A stretch of 52,346 nt of DNA from Leyella stercorea (GCF_021531355.1 NZ_JADYTS010000012.1:1-52346), one strand, 5' to 3'. Counted from the stretch's first letter, positions 25,928 through 34,352 are shown. Made by a program: numbers and translations. Notes: generated by a model not told the origin, from the sequence alone.

Positions 25928-26740
25928 ATGAGTAACCAAAGCATAAAATACGGAATCCTGCTGACCAAGGAGCAGCTCGATTTCTTGAAGGATGACAGGC
26001 AGGGCTTCCACCGCATGACCGCCTTCGACACTTTTGTATCTATGGCTTCCATCAAGCCAAGTGTTTATCAGAAGACAGGCTTCTCCGCTTCACTCTCCAT
26101 CGGGCAGTTTGCCATCTCAACCGTAGAGCTGTCTGCCCTCTGGAAGTGTGACCGCAAGACAGCGGCAAAGGTGGTGGAACTGTTCAATCAGGTGGGTATT
26201 CTCTCAACAGAGAGGAATAACCGCACCTCCATCCATACTATACTCTGCATCGCCTTCTGGTACGTTGACGGCATCAAGGAAGCCATCAAGAACCCTTTCT
26301 ATAACCGTCAAGCCGTGACTTCCGCCACCCAAGAGAAACTGGTGTCCGATGTCCCATCCGAAACCGTTTACTCTTCGGGAGGCAATCTCTCCAATGGCAC
26401 AGGGCAGCAGAAAGACAACAGTGTCATTCCTGCCACTGCTGACATTCAGCAGCCCCATGTTCCTGCCTCTTATAATACTTCTTCCCCTTCCGTTAATTCT
26501 CATGTCATCGGGGACGGACTTTCAAATCCTTCTCCGATACCACAAGACTTCAAACAAAGGGAAGAGAAAGGTGATACCTATTTTGAGTATGAGGTTGGAC
26601 AGCCGTCAGAAGATAACTACAACCAGGACGAAGAGACTCCTTCTGTTGAACTGCTGCCGCCTCCTGTCTATGATGACGAAGGCAATCTCTTGCAGCCTCC
26701 AGGCGATGAGAGACTCTTTGAGGAGAACACGGAGCAGTAA
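25928..26740 (+). CDS. Winged-helix-like element protein of E2
   Basis: The 270-residue protein has a conserved N-terminal half (FDTFVSMASIKPSVYQ, VELSALWKCDRKTAAKVVELFNQVGILS, FWYVDGIKEAIKNPFYNRQ) and a disordered Ser/Pro/acidic C-terminal half. It matches the E1 protein at 13347-14171 in layout and motif. Its leader shares ATTTTCTCTTTRCTGAG with that of the E1 gene (13279 and 25879 regions). The function is unknown; DNA binding is inferred from the helix-turn-helix-like segment. Confidence 0.6.
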   Translation: MSNQSIKYGILLTKEQLDFLKDDRQGFHRMTAFDTFVSMASIKPSVYQKTGFSASLSIGQFAISTVELSALWKCDRKTAAKVVELFNQVGILSTERNNRTSIHTILCIAFWYVDGIKEAIKNPFYNRQAVTSATQEKLVSDVPSETVYSSGGNLSNGTGQQKDNSVIPATADIQQPHVPASYNTSSPSVNSHVIGDGLSNPSPIPQDFKQREEKGDTYFEYEVGQPSEDNYNQDEETPSVELLPPPVYDDEGNLLQPPGDERLFEENTEQ

Positions 26741-26999
26741 GACGCACACAACTCCCCAAGGCATTCATGATGCCATTTCTCCTTTTCCCTTATTTCAACT
26801 ATTGACAGTCCTGACAGACAAGCTATTCAGGAGCCGGCACCTCTATTAGCCGTAGTTTTTTCGGAGGTCTAAACAAGAAGTACCAGTGTCAGACGGTTTC
26901 GCTTCGCCCACCGCTTCCTACTGGCATTCTTGAATGTTCGCAGGCTCACATTGGCTGTCCTGTTATATCAGAGTATAAACTTTATAAACCCCATTTACA
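26741..26999 (+). other. Candidate oriT region of E2
   Basis: AAGAA (26875-26879) and CCAGT (26883-26887) pair with ACTGG (26920-26924) and TTCTT (26927-26931) around a 32-nt loop. TCGCAGGCTC follows at 26938-26947, the same 10-mer found after the hairpin in E1. The region lies directly before mobC. The nick site itself cannot be placed by eye. Confidence 0.5.
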
Positions 27000-27395
27000 A
27001 TGGCAAAAGACAAGAATAGCAATACGGAGAAGACATCAATGAAGAGACCTCCGAAGACCAGACACATTGACGTTCGTTTCACAGAAGAAGAATACAATGA
27101 GGTAGTGCATAATGCCCGATTGTCAGGCAGGAGCAAGAGCACCTATCTCCATGACTTAGGCATCGGACACAAACCTTCCCTACCCATGACCGAAGGGCAG
27201 GAGGAAGCCTTGAAGGGCTTAATCGGGGCAAGGTCTGAACTGGTTTATGTGCGCAATGCGCTTCATGCCCTGCCACAGACGGAGAGGCTGAAACTCTTCA
27301 AGAGAGCCGACTTCATGGAGCGTTGGCTCCAAGGTATCAACACCCTGATAGAGGAATTGAGCCGCATTAGGGACAAATTCTTAGATATGTTATGA
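27000..27395 (+). CDS. mobC: Mobilization accessory protein MobC of E2
   Basis: The 131-residue protein has a basic N-terminus (MKRPPKTRHIDVRFTEEEYN) and the MobC-type segment NARLSGRSKSTYLHDLGIGHKP, then GARSELVYVRNALHALPQ. It should bind oriT as part of the relaxosome. Its last codon overlaps the relaxase start (ATGA overlap at 27392), so the two are translationally coupled. Confidence 0.85.
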   Translation: MAKDKNSNTEKTSMKRPPKTRHIDVRFTEEEYNEVVHNARLSGRSKSTYLHDLGIGHKPSLPMTEGQEEALKGLIGARSELVYVRNALHALPQTERLKLFKRADFMERWLQGINTLIEELSRIRDKFLDML

Positions 27396-28657
27396 TAGCA
27401 AAAGCATCAGCAATTCAGCATGGGCAGGCAATGACCAATTACGCAACCAAGAACAACCGTGCGGACATCGTCAAGACCAACCATCTTAGCGAGGGTCTGC
27501 CGCCTATGGGGATGTGGGATGAAATGGTGTTGCATCAGTCTATGTTCAAGCAGAGGTATGTCAAGAAGCCCATCGAACTGACGTCCATCCGCTTTGAGCT
27601 TTCCCCATCTGAGGAAGAGGCACGCAACTGGACGATGGAAGACTGGCGGAGATTCCTTGACGAGTTCATCCGTGAGTTGGATGGCATCTCCAAGGTGAAC
27701 CATATCGGGAAGAAGAAGAGCAAGGCTGCATCTTCGGTCAAGCCGACCAACATCGCCAACTCGCAGTATTTTGCCGCCCTTCACCGTGATTCCAAGAGTG
27801 GTATTCCCCACCTGCATCTGGTGGTGAACCGCATCGACATGGATGGTAATCTCAATGATGTGAAGTTCATCGGTGAGCGTGCCGTGATGGCTGCGAAAGC
27901 AGTCAATAAGCGTCATGGCTGGAAGGATGCCATGGATATTCGTCAGGAGCGTATTGCAGAGGTGACCAAAGCATGTATGGATGTGCTGCGGTCAATGCCG
28001 TTCTTTGACTGGGATGAATATGCCGACCGATTGAAGGCAAAGGGATATGACATCGAGCTTATCCGTGACAAGACTGGTCAAGGCAGGGTGCATGGCTATC
28101 GCTTCAATTTCGGCAGAACGACCATCAAGGCATCAGAACTTGGTGTAGGCAGGAATCTCACAGCATCGAAAATCGGGAATACCTTCCGTAAACTGCACTC
28201 ACAGACAACCCTTGTTGCAGTTGGTCAAAGACCTGCTTCTTCTGTTCCAAGCGCTACTACATTGGACAGCCGAAATACGGCAGTTTCAAGTGGTCAGTCT
28301 CGGACAACCTATGATAGCAAACTTGTCCCTCCTGCCAGATTGAGGAAGATTATTGAGGTTGATGGCGAGCGTTTCAACATAGTCATGCAAAGAACCGCAT
28401 ACGACACGATGAACAGTTGTATCGAAGTCCCTGAGAATGGATCTGCAAGCCACACTGACATTCTGAATGTGGCTATGCTGCTCTTCATGGACTACCTCGA
28501 TGCTGCCACATCTATGTCTGAGTCCTGTGGTGGCGGTGGCAGTCCTGGCAGTGGTTGGGGTCGGGATAAGGACGAGGATGACCGTGACTGGGCAAGACGC
28601 TGCGCAAGGCAGGCAAACAGCCTCTGCAAGCCTATAAAGAGAGGCATGAGACGATAA
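27392..28657 (+). CDS. mobB: Relaxase / mobilization nuclease of E2 (MobB-like)
   Basis: The 421-residue protein starts MIAKASAIQHGQAMTNYATKN and has the metal-binding motif in AALHRDSKSGIPHLHLVVNRIDMDGN near residue 130-150 (HLH). It then has KRHGWKDAMDIRQERI and a DWDEYADRLKAKGYD segment shared with many Bacteroidetes relaxases. The C-terminal tail DAATSMSESCGGGG..SGWG..DEDDR..RRCARQANSLCKP nearly repeats that of the E1 relaxase. It initiates strand transfer; export must use a helper's type IV machinery. Confidence 0.9.
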   Translation: MIAKASAIQHGQAMTNYATKNNRADIVKTNHLSEGLPPMGMWDEMVLHQSMFKQRYVKKPIELTSIRFELSPSEEEARNWTMEDWRRFLDEFIRELDGISKVNHIGKKKSKAASSVKPTNIANSQYFAALHRDSKSGIPHLHLVVNRIDMDGNLNDVKFIGERAVMAAKAVNKRHGWKDAMDIRQERIAEVTKACMDVLRSMPFFDWDEYADRLKAKGYDIELIRDKTGQGRVHGYRFNFGRTTIKASELGVGRNLTASKIGNTFRKLHSQTTLVAVGQRPASSVPSATTLDSRNTAVSSGQSRTTYDSKLVPPARLRKIIEVDGERFNIVMQRTAYDTMNSCIEVPENGSASHTDILNVAMLLFMDYLDAATSMSESCGGGGSPGSGWGRDKDEDDRDWARRCARQANSLCKPIKRGMRR

Positions 28658-28675
28658 CTTTCAAACAAAAACGGT

Positions 28676-29224
28676 ATGGGAAGAAACAAGAAAGATGCCA
28701 CAAAGGATGTGCTTAACCTGTACAATCAGATGCAGGAGGACGAGAACATCGAGAGTGGCAAAGACGAAATCAAGGTGACTCTGGAAGAGATTGAATCAGC
28801 CAAGGAAGTACTCAATAAAGCCAAGGAGGAACTGGGCTATGCCTATCAGAGATTGGAATCAACGAAAGTGGCACTTATGGCTGCCCACAGGAGTACGGAG
28901 AACATCGTTGACGGCATCTGCCATGCCATAGTCAAGGCTGAGCAAAGCAACCTCAAAGTAGGCATTAACGATGAAGGACTTGCTCTGTTGGACGAGCGGA
29001 ACAACACCGCCATTTCAGCCTTCAAGCAATCCCTTGACGAGCATGAGAAGCGGATAAAAGAACTGTTCGCTCACCAGCAAAAGGAGCTCAAACGAATCCG
29101 AAATATCGAGGAGGGTGCATACTTCAACGGTCGCACCTATGCCTGGATGTTCGGCTTAGCTTTTGTGAGTTGGGCAATCATCTTGGTTGAATTAACCATT
29201 TGGATATGTATTAAACTTTTATAG
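28676..29224 (+). CDS. Coiled-coil membrane protein of the E2 mobilization module
   Basis: The 182-residue protein is mostly one long charged helix (residues about 15-145; EEIESAKEVLNKAKEELGYA) followed by a single C-terminal TM segment (WMFGLAFVSWAIILVELTIWI). It has the same topology and place as the E1 protein at 16093-16698, but little sequence identity by eye. The conserved position suggests a part in mobilization. Confidence 0.65.
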   Translation: MGRNKKDATKDVLNLYNQMQEDENIESGKDEIKVTLEEIESAKEVLNKAKEELGYAYQRLESTKVALMAAHRSTENIVDGICHAIVKAEQSNLKVGINDEGLALLDERNNTAISAFKQSLDEHEKRIKELFAHQQKELKRIRNIEEGAYFNGRTYAWMFGLAFVSWAIILVELTIWICIKLL

Positions 29225-29245
29225 CAAACTCAAAACATCAGAATT

Positions 29246-29551
29246 ATGACAGACAACGAATACCGCAAGACAAGAAAAGCAGCAGCCGATGCCCTTATCT
29301 ACTGGGCAAAGACAGGCATGAGACAGTTCACCATGCGTGACGCAGTAAACAACTATCTGGAGGCGAGCGGTGCAAACCGCCCCTCCATCGGTGGCGAAGA
29401 GACCATCCTCGCACACAGAAAAATAGCAGCCAACCGACTGGCGATTGACTGCATATATGCTTTGTCCAAAGAGGAACTATACAAGGTGGATAGGGAGTTG
29501 GAGGGGATTGTTGGAGATGTTCCGAGGCAAGGGCATTCTTTAAGACGATAA
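29246..29551 (+). CDS. Small conserved accessory protein with MRDA motif
   Basis: The 101-residue protein is the E2 relative of the E1 protein at 12965-13282, sharing FTMRDAVNNYLEASGANR, the following HRKIAANRLAIDCIYALS helix and a basic end. I know no named domain. In E2 it closes the mobilization transcript. Confidence 0.65.
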   Translation: MTDNEYRKTRKAAADALIYWAKTGMRQFTMRDAVNNYLEASGANRPSIGGEETILAHRKIAANRLAIDCIYALSKEELYKVDRELEGIVGDVPRQGHSLRR

Positions 29552-29576
29552 TTGCAGTACTGATTGTATTGCTTTA

Positions 29577-29631
29577 TCAGTTCAGTCTGAGCGTTTTTGC
29601 ATGTTAATGATATACATTATAACTGAACTGA
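29577..29631. terminator. Inverted repeat between E2 mobilization genes and defence operon
   Basis: TCAGTTCAGT (29577-29586) and ACTGAACTGA (29622-29631) are a perfect 10-bp inverted repeat between convergent genes, partly overlapping the 3' end of the minus-strand gene. It probably helps termination. Confidence 0.5.
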
Positions 29632-30087
29632 CAAAATAGAACTTCTTCCTAATTCATAATCATCGTCCCATAAAACTTTAATCTTTATTACATCAGGACA
29701 ACCCATACATAATCCTACAGACTCTTCCCTATATGATTGGGGATTGATTAAATCATAATCTCCCCAGTCATTATACATAAGTAAACCATCCAATTCTTTT
29801 TTAGGAGTTAGAATTTCTATCCGCACATTTCTGGCATCTGATTTACCAGCATTAACGAAACGGATACGACCTCCTCCTTTACATGCTACGAAGTTACACT
29901 TTATCTCAGCTTTATTTTCTTCATCCACAGCTTTAGAGAGTTGCTTTATTTGCAGCTCGTTTAGTAACTTCTCTTGATTTTTAATAATACGGTCATGTCG
30001 GAAATATGCCCATAGCCCTCCAATTATTCCAAAACCAGAGAGTATATGACCGCCCCATTCTTTGAAGAGTCCTAATATGCTATCCAT
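29617..30087 (-). CDS. Membrane-anchored protein of unknown function, end of E2 defence operon
   Basis: The 156-residue protein has an N-terminal hydrophobic segment (WGGHILSGFGIIGGLWAYF), a short coiled coil (NQEKLLNELQIKQLSKAV), and a beta-rich domain with CNFVACKGGGRIRFVNAGKSDARNVRIEIL. The last part resembles the Ig-like beta-sandwich found in many single-TM defence or stress proteins, but I cannot name a family. It starts immediately after the zinc-ribbon gene and is probably co-expressed with the restriction system. Confidence 0.55.
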   Translation of the reverse strand: MDSILGLFKEWGGHILSGFGIIGGLWAYFRHDRIIKNQEKLLNELQIKQLSKAVDEENKAEIKCNFVACKGGGRIRFVNAGKSDARNVRIEILTPKKELDGLLMYNDWGDYDLINPQSYREESVGLCMGCPDVIKIKVLWDDDYELGRSSILSVQL

Positions 30088-30345
30088 CTATTTGAACTTT
30101 ATATGTTTATTACCTTTGAAAATTTTTCTGATTTCACTTTCTAAGTATCTCTTTGCGTCCGATTTTATCTCTTCTTTAACTTCCTCAATGGCATCCTCAT
30201 TTAGTTCTTTCAATTCATCAATGCCACCAAAGTACTCTCTGTTACAAAAAGTACATTTAACGTATGACTTGTCATCACTATACTCAAAACTGTCTTCGCG
30301 ACCACATGTGGCACATCTAAGACGAAGAAAATATTCTTTTTTCAT
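30088..30345 (-). CDS. Small zinc-ribbon protein in the E2 defence operon
   Basis: The 85-residue protein has two Cys pairs spaced as a zinc ribbon (LRCATCGREDSF ... VKCTFCNREYFG) and a charged helical C-terminus (EEVKEEIKSDAKRYLESEI). It lies 12 nt after the endonuclease stop and abuts the membrane-protein gene. A partner or regulator of the downstream protein is possible; nothing more can be read. Confidence 0.6.
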   Translation of the reverse strand: MKKEYFLRLRCATCGREDSFEYSDDKSYVKCTFCNREYFGGIDELKELNEDAIEEVKEEIKSDAKRYLESEIRKIFKGNKHIKFK

Positions 30346-30357
30346 ATCAGTCAGAAT

Positions 30358-31329
30358 TTAATCATGTGGACGAAATCTAAGAATATTGTATTGTTGCCGT
30401 TCAATATCTTCGCATTCATTCTTATATCTTGCCTCAATCGCTATATTCCGAAGCTCATCGATGCTAAGTTGTTGAAGCTCAAACTCTATCATACCACGTT
30501 TTTCTGCAAGATATGCAACAATCTGGGATATGACATGGTTGACCTTCTTTTTAATAATTTTGGCAGCTTCTTCCATAAACCTATTATATGCAGCCCTGTC
30601 TTTTTGGGTTGGAGCAAGAAGGTGGTTCTTGACCCCATCCCAATAGTACGACCTGTCTTGTTTTGCCTCTGGGAAAATCTTGTCATAGTTCTTAAGAAAG
30701 GTAATGACCTGTTTGTATGAGATTCCCTTCTTCAACATATATGCCATTTGTTCATAAAAGAGCATCATTATTGGGGGATTTCCTTCTGTAAAATAGTAAT
30801 AGGCTTCACTTCCTTTTTTCCAGTCATGCAAAGATGGGAATGTAACCAATCCTCCGACTTTTGTCTCCTTGTATTGGTCAAGCCATGTTGTATATGCCTG
30901 TTTCTTAATTGTATCTTTGACATTAGGTGCTGCCTGACTTCTTCCTAATCTGAAACTTTTAGCATCACACACAATAACATTATTCCTTCTTTTTATAGTT
31001 ACATCTTCTTTGTTTGATTTTTGGGTTTGCAGGAAAGAATCAGTAAACCCTATTCTTCTTGCCCATTCACAGACCAAAGATTCTATCAACTTTGAATAAA
31101 GTGTTTCTTGGGAAGAATCTGGCAGATAAAATTCGGGAATATATCCAGAATGCATGACCAACAATGCAAAATCATCATTGGTCATAGATTTTATCTGAGA
31201 AGCAAACTCCTGTTCTATTACTGATGTATTAGGAGCGACTTCCCAGTTTTTCACTTTAGATTTAATAAATCTCTCAATATAATCGAAACTATCATTGAGT
31301 TGCTTGTCTTTGTACTTATCTATGAACAT
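30358..31329 (-). CDS. Type II restriction endonuclease, HindIII-like family
   Basis: The 323-residue protein has the active-site segment NNVIVCDAKSFRLGRSQAAP, very similar to the VADAKSFRLSR region I remember from HindIII (Asp and Asp-Ala-Lys of a PD-(D/E)XK-type site). Around it, FALLVMHSGYIPEFYLPDSSQETLYSKLIE also aligns with the HindIII N-terminal half. HindIII cuts AAGCTT; the specificity here is not proven. It starts 8 nt downstream of the methyltransferase stop. It appears intact. Confidence 0.78.
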   Translation of the reverse strand: MFIDKYKDKQLNDSFDYIERFIKSKVKNWEVAPNTSVIEQEFASQIKSMTNDDFALLVMHSGYIPEFYLPDSSQETLYSKLIESLVCEWARRIGFTDSFLQTQKSNKEDVTIKRRNNVIVCDAKSFRLGRSQAAPNVKDTIKKQAYTTWLDQYKETKVGGLVTFPSLHDWKKGSEAYYYFTEGNPPIMMLFYEQMAYMLKKGISYKQVITFLKNYDKIFPEAKQDRSYYWDGVKNHLLAPTQKDRAAYNRFMEEAAKIIKKKVNHVISQIVAYLAEKRGMIEFELQQLSIDELRNIAIEARYKNECEDIERQQYNILRFRPHD

Positions 31330-31337
31330 GTCTAAAG

Positions 31338-32177
31338 TTAAATTATTCGATTACTATAAAACAAATCATTATCTGTCTGTGCCTTATGCTTTTCTAAACG
31401 CTTATTTGCAAGTTCGCAATACTCTTCGCTTATATCAAAACCGATGTACTTTCTCCTCAAATCACTCGCTGCAACAATGGATGTGCCACTGCCACACATT
31501 GGGTCTAATACAATTTCGCCTTCATTAGTCCATGATAAAATATGATCCTTTGCTAAGTCATATGGAAACGGTGCAGGATGACCCTTTGCTTCTTGGTCAA
31601 CGGCTTTTTTTCCAACTACATATTCCCATATATTACCTTTTAGTTTATCCTCTTTTACAGGTTTCGCCATCTTTCCTCTTGTCTGTGTACCAGTTGAGAA
31701 ATTTTTATATGTAGTACCTTTAAGTTCCAGTCCTGCATGCATACAAGGAACATAGATAGGATTATGCGTTGCTACTGTTCCTTTTGAAAATACGAACATA
31801 TACTCAAAGACATTTGTGTACCTCTTTCTGTAAATCTGCGGAATGGGGTTAGACTTTAGGAAAATCATTGTATCATGAATATTAAAACCTATTTCCTTGA
31901 ATTTCAATGCTTGTCTAAAACTCGTTCCTGTTTCAGTACCATTAATTGTGGCATCGTTGACAACCCATACAACAACACCACCTTCTTTTATTACCCGGAA
32001 TAATTCTGCGGCTATTTCTTCAAACGGGAAGCTATAGCCCTTATATGTCCGCAGATTGTCATATGGGGGTGATGTGATACACATATCCACAGAAGCATCT
32101 GGGAGTTGCTTCATTAATTCAACACAGTTTCCTGCTGTGATTTTATTTATCAAGTTGTTCATCTTCATTATTTTCAA
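31338..32177 (-). CDS. DNA N4-cytosine/N6-adenine methyltransferase of the E2 restriction-modification system
   Basis: The 279-residue enzyme has motif IV as TSPPYDNLRTY near residue 36 and motif I as DPMCGSGTSIVAASDLRRKYIGFD near residue 225, the beta-class order (IV before I). SPPY is common in N4-cytosine enzymes but occurs in N6-adenine ones too. It should protect the site cut by the HindIII-like enzyme. The start is either 32177 or the internal ATG six residues later; it overlaps the regulator gene. Confidence 0.9.
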   Translation of the reverse strand: MKIMKMNNLINKITAGNCVELMKQLPDASVDMCITSPPYDNLRTYKGYSFPFEEIAAELFRVIKEGGVVVWVVNDATINGTETGTSFRQALKFKEIGFNIHDTMIFLKSNPIPQIYRKRYTNVFEYMFVFSKGTVATHNPIYVPCMHAGLELKGTTYKNFSTGTQTRGKMAKPVKEDKLKGNIWEYVVGKKAVDQEAKGHPAPFPYDLAKDHILSWTNEGEIVLDPMCGSGTSIVAASDLRRKYIGFDISEEYCELANKRLEKHKAQTDNDLFYSNRII

Positions 32178-32358
32178 TTAAAAGTCTTACATCTACATTT
32201 AGAATTTTTGCTATTGTTAGCAATGTTTCTAAAGTCGGTTGAGAACGGTTGCAGACATACGAATTGACAGTATTAAAGCTCTTATTGAGTTTTTTTGCCA
32301 ACCATGTTTGAGAGATTCCTTTCTCATCCAAGATTTCTTTTATGCGATTTATCTTCAT
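32143..32358 (-). CDS. XRE-family regulator of the E2 restriction-modification operon
   Basis: From the ATG at 32358 (MKINRIKEILDEKGISQ) this 71-residue protein is a single Cro/C1-type helix-turn-helix (TWLAKKLNKSFNTVNSYVCN, then LLTIAKILNVDVRLLI). It is the first gene of the operon and overlaps the methyltransferase start. It probably works as controller, like the E1 regulator. Confidence 0.8.
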   Translation of the reverse strand: MKINRIKEILDEKGISQTWLAKKLNKSFNTVNSYVCNRSQPTLETLLTIAKILNVDVRLLIENNEDEQLDK

Positions 32359-32380
32359 AAAAATATATCGGATTTCTTTG

Positions 32381-32411
32381 CAAAAGTACACAATTTTATG
32401 TTATAAACCAA
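32381..32411 (-). promoter_or_regulatory. Promoter of the E2 defence operon
   Basis: On the minus strand the -7 box is TACTTTTG (32381-32388) and the -33 TTG is at 32409-32411, spaced by exactly 20 nt. The regulator start at 32358 is 23 nt downstream. Confidence 0.65.
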
Positions 32412-32910
32412 ATTTTTATAGAAAAATCTTCACTTTGTAATTTCAAAAAGAGGTATTATCGGCTATTTACACAACAATTGTATGTTTATTAACCAACATT
32501 GAGCTATGTACTTTACTACTATTGCCGCCGAATTATTAACCTGCATTGTCTATCAGCAATATATGCCGACTGAGATACAACTGAGGTACAAGACATCCAT
32601 TTTCGCCCAATGTTGAAGCCACCAAGAAGGCTCTCTCATCCCTCTTTTTCTTTTTCGACCGTCTCACTCTTTATGGCTGATGAAAGTGGGACTTTTCATC
32701 AAAAATGCGCTCTTTGGATAGCAACCAGCCAAAATTGCCCAAAATATTTTCATAAATAATCTTAAAACTGCTTTTTGCCCCTGTCATAGTTTTTTCTCTT
32801 TGCCGAGTGCCTTGAACTATAGATTTCCCCTGTTCAAAATTTGTACCGTTTTGAATTTGTTGTTTTTAAGAGAGTGCTGTGGCTCAGCGTGTTAGGAAAT
32901 ACAAAAAGGC
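32412..32910. other. Right end of E2, no gene seen
   Basis: About 500 bp between the defence promoter and the second traG part. I see no protein-like frame. The right attachment site must lie at its end next to TTCCACATG. Confidence 0.45.
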
Positions 32911-32919
32911 TTCCACATG
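32911..32919 (+). repeat. Right direct repeat of element E2 (TTCCACATG)
   Basis: Second copy of the repeat at 22782-22790. The ATG inside it serves as the apparent start of the C-terminal traG frame but is really an internal Met codon. Confidence 0.8.
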
Positions 32920-34257
32920 AACAGCGTGGTGCGTCAGTTGTGGGAGCAGAACACCGACATCGTCATGGTCGATACGGGTAACTCGTATGAGGGACTCTGC
33001 GAGTATGTGGGCGGCAAGTACATCGCCTATACGGAGGACAAGCCCATCACCATGAACCCCTTCAACATCAGCAAGCGGGAGCTGAACATTGAGAAGATAG
33101 ACTTCCTGAAGAACCTGATACTGCTGATATGGAAAGGCTCGGAGACGCAGATACCCGAACTGGAGTTCCGTGTCGTGGAGCAGTTGGTGACGGAGTATTA
33201 CGATTTCTATTTCAACGGTGTGCAGCCCTATCCTTCCTCACAGAAGGAGACACTGAGAAAAAACCTCTCCACCATGGAGAAGCGGCGCGGCACGGAGCTG
33301 ACGCAGATACACGACAAGGTGGAGAAACTCATCAAGGGACTGGAGGAACGGCGCATGGCATTGAGCGTGAAGACCCTCTCCTTCGACTCATTCTATGAGT
33401 TCGCCTGTGAGCGTCTCGACCAGATCTGCATCGAGAACAACATCACCACCATCGACTGCGACAACTTCGCCTATATGCTCCAAAACTTCTACCGTGGCGG
33501 CAAGTACGACAAGATTCTCAACGAGAACGTGGATAGCACCTTGTTCGACGAGACCTTCATCGTCTTCGAGGTGGATGCCATCAAGGAGAACAAGCAGCTC
33601 TTCCCCATCGTGACGCTCATCATCATGGACGTGTTCCTGCAGAAGATGCGCCTGAAGAAGAACCGCAAGTGCCTTGTCATCGAGGAGGCATGGAAAGCCA
33701 TCGCCTCGCCGCTGATGGCCGAGTACATCAAGTACCTATACAAGACAGCCCGAAAGTTCTGGGCGAGCGTGGGCGTAGTGACACAGGAGATACAGGACAT
33801 CATCGGCAGTCCCATCGTGAAGGAAGCCATCATCAACAACTCCGACGTGGTGATGCTGCTCGACCAAAGCAAATTTCGTGAGCGATTCGACGAGATCAAG
33901 GCGATATTAGGATTGACGGATGTGGATTGCAAGAAGATATTCACTGTCAACCGCTTGGATAACAAGGAGGGAAGAAGTTTCTTCCGTGAGGTGTTTATCC
34001 GACGTGGATCGACGAGCGGAGTGTATGGTGTGGAGGAGCCGCACGAGTGCTATATGACCTACACCACCGAGCGAGCTGAGAAGGAGGCATTGAAACTCTA
34101 TAAGCATGAACTGAAGTGCAGACATCAGGAGGCTATCGAGCGGTATTGCAGAGATTGGGATGCCAGTGGCATCGGGAAGTCGTTGGCATTTGCGCAGAAG
34201 GTCAATGAGGCGGGGCATGTGCTCAATTTGACGGACGATGGAGCCACTCGCCGCTGA
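32911..34257 (+). pseudogene. traG: traG C-terminal part (VirB4-type ATPase)
   Basis: The frame begins FHMNSVVRQLWEQNTDIVMVD directly after the repeat, continues with EDKPITMNPFNI, the Walker B region KCLVIEEAWKAIASPLMAEYI, and the C-terminal QSKFRERFDEIKAILGLTD found in TraG proteins, ending NLTDDGATRR. Joined to 21423-22790 it would make an 904-residue protein of normal size for TraG. It has no ribosome-binding site or promoter of its own that I can see. Confidence 0.92.
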
Positions 34258-34317
34258 CACGGCGAGCACGGGGGCTGATTGATGGAAACGGAAATCCCGG
34301 AATAGACGTAAAGCCCA

Positions 34318-34352
34318 GATGCCCGAAAGCAAAACTTTCGGGAACGGTGGCT
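34318..34352 (+). ncRNA. Covarying hairpin motif, copy 1 (downstream of traG)
   Basis: CCCGAAAG (34322-34329), loop CAAAA, CTTTCGGG (34335-34342), then AACGGTGGCT (34343-34352). The second copy at 43620-43651 has a different stem and loop but the same ends and tail. It lies after a tra stop codon and before a gene for an exported protein, so it may be an RNA-level control or processing site. Confidence 0.5.

Larger units (their letters stand above)
22791..32919. mobile_element. Mobilizable integrative element E2 inserted in traG
   Basis: About 10.1 kb separate the two parts of traG. Gene order: HTH protein, integrase, excisionase-like protein, winged-helix-like protein, candidate oriT, MobC, relaxase, coiled-coil membrane protein and MRDA-motif protein. 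A convergent defence operon follows (XRE regulator, N4/N6 methyltransferase, HindIII-like endonuclease, zinc-ribbon protein, membrane protein). Removal at the 9-bp repeats restores GKSFHMNSVVRQLWEQ in frame. It has the same plan as E1 but distinct sequences and cargo. Confidence 0.88.
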
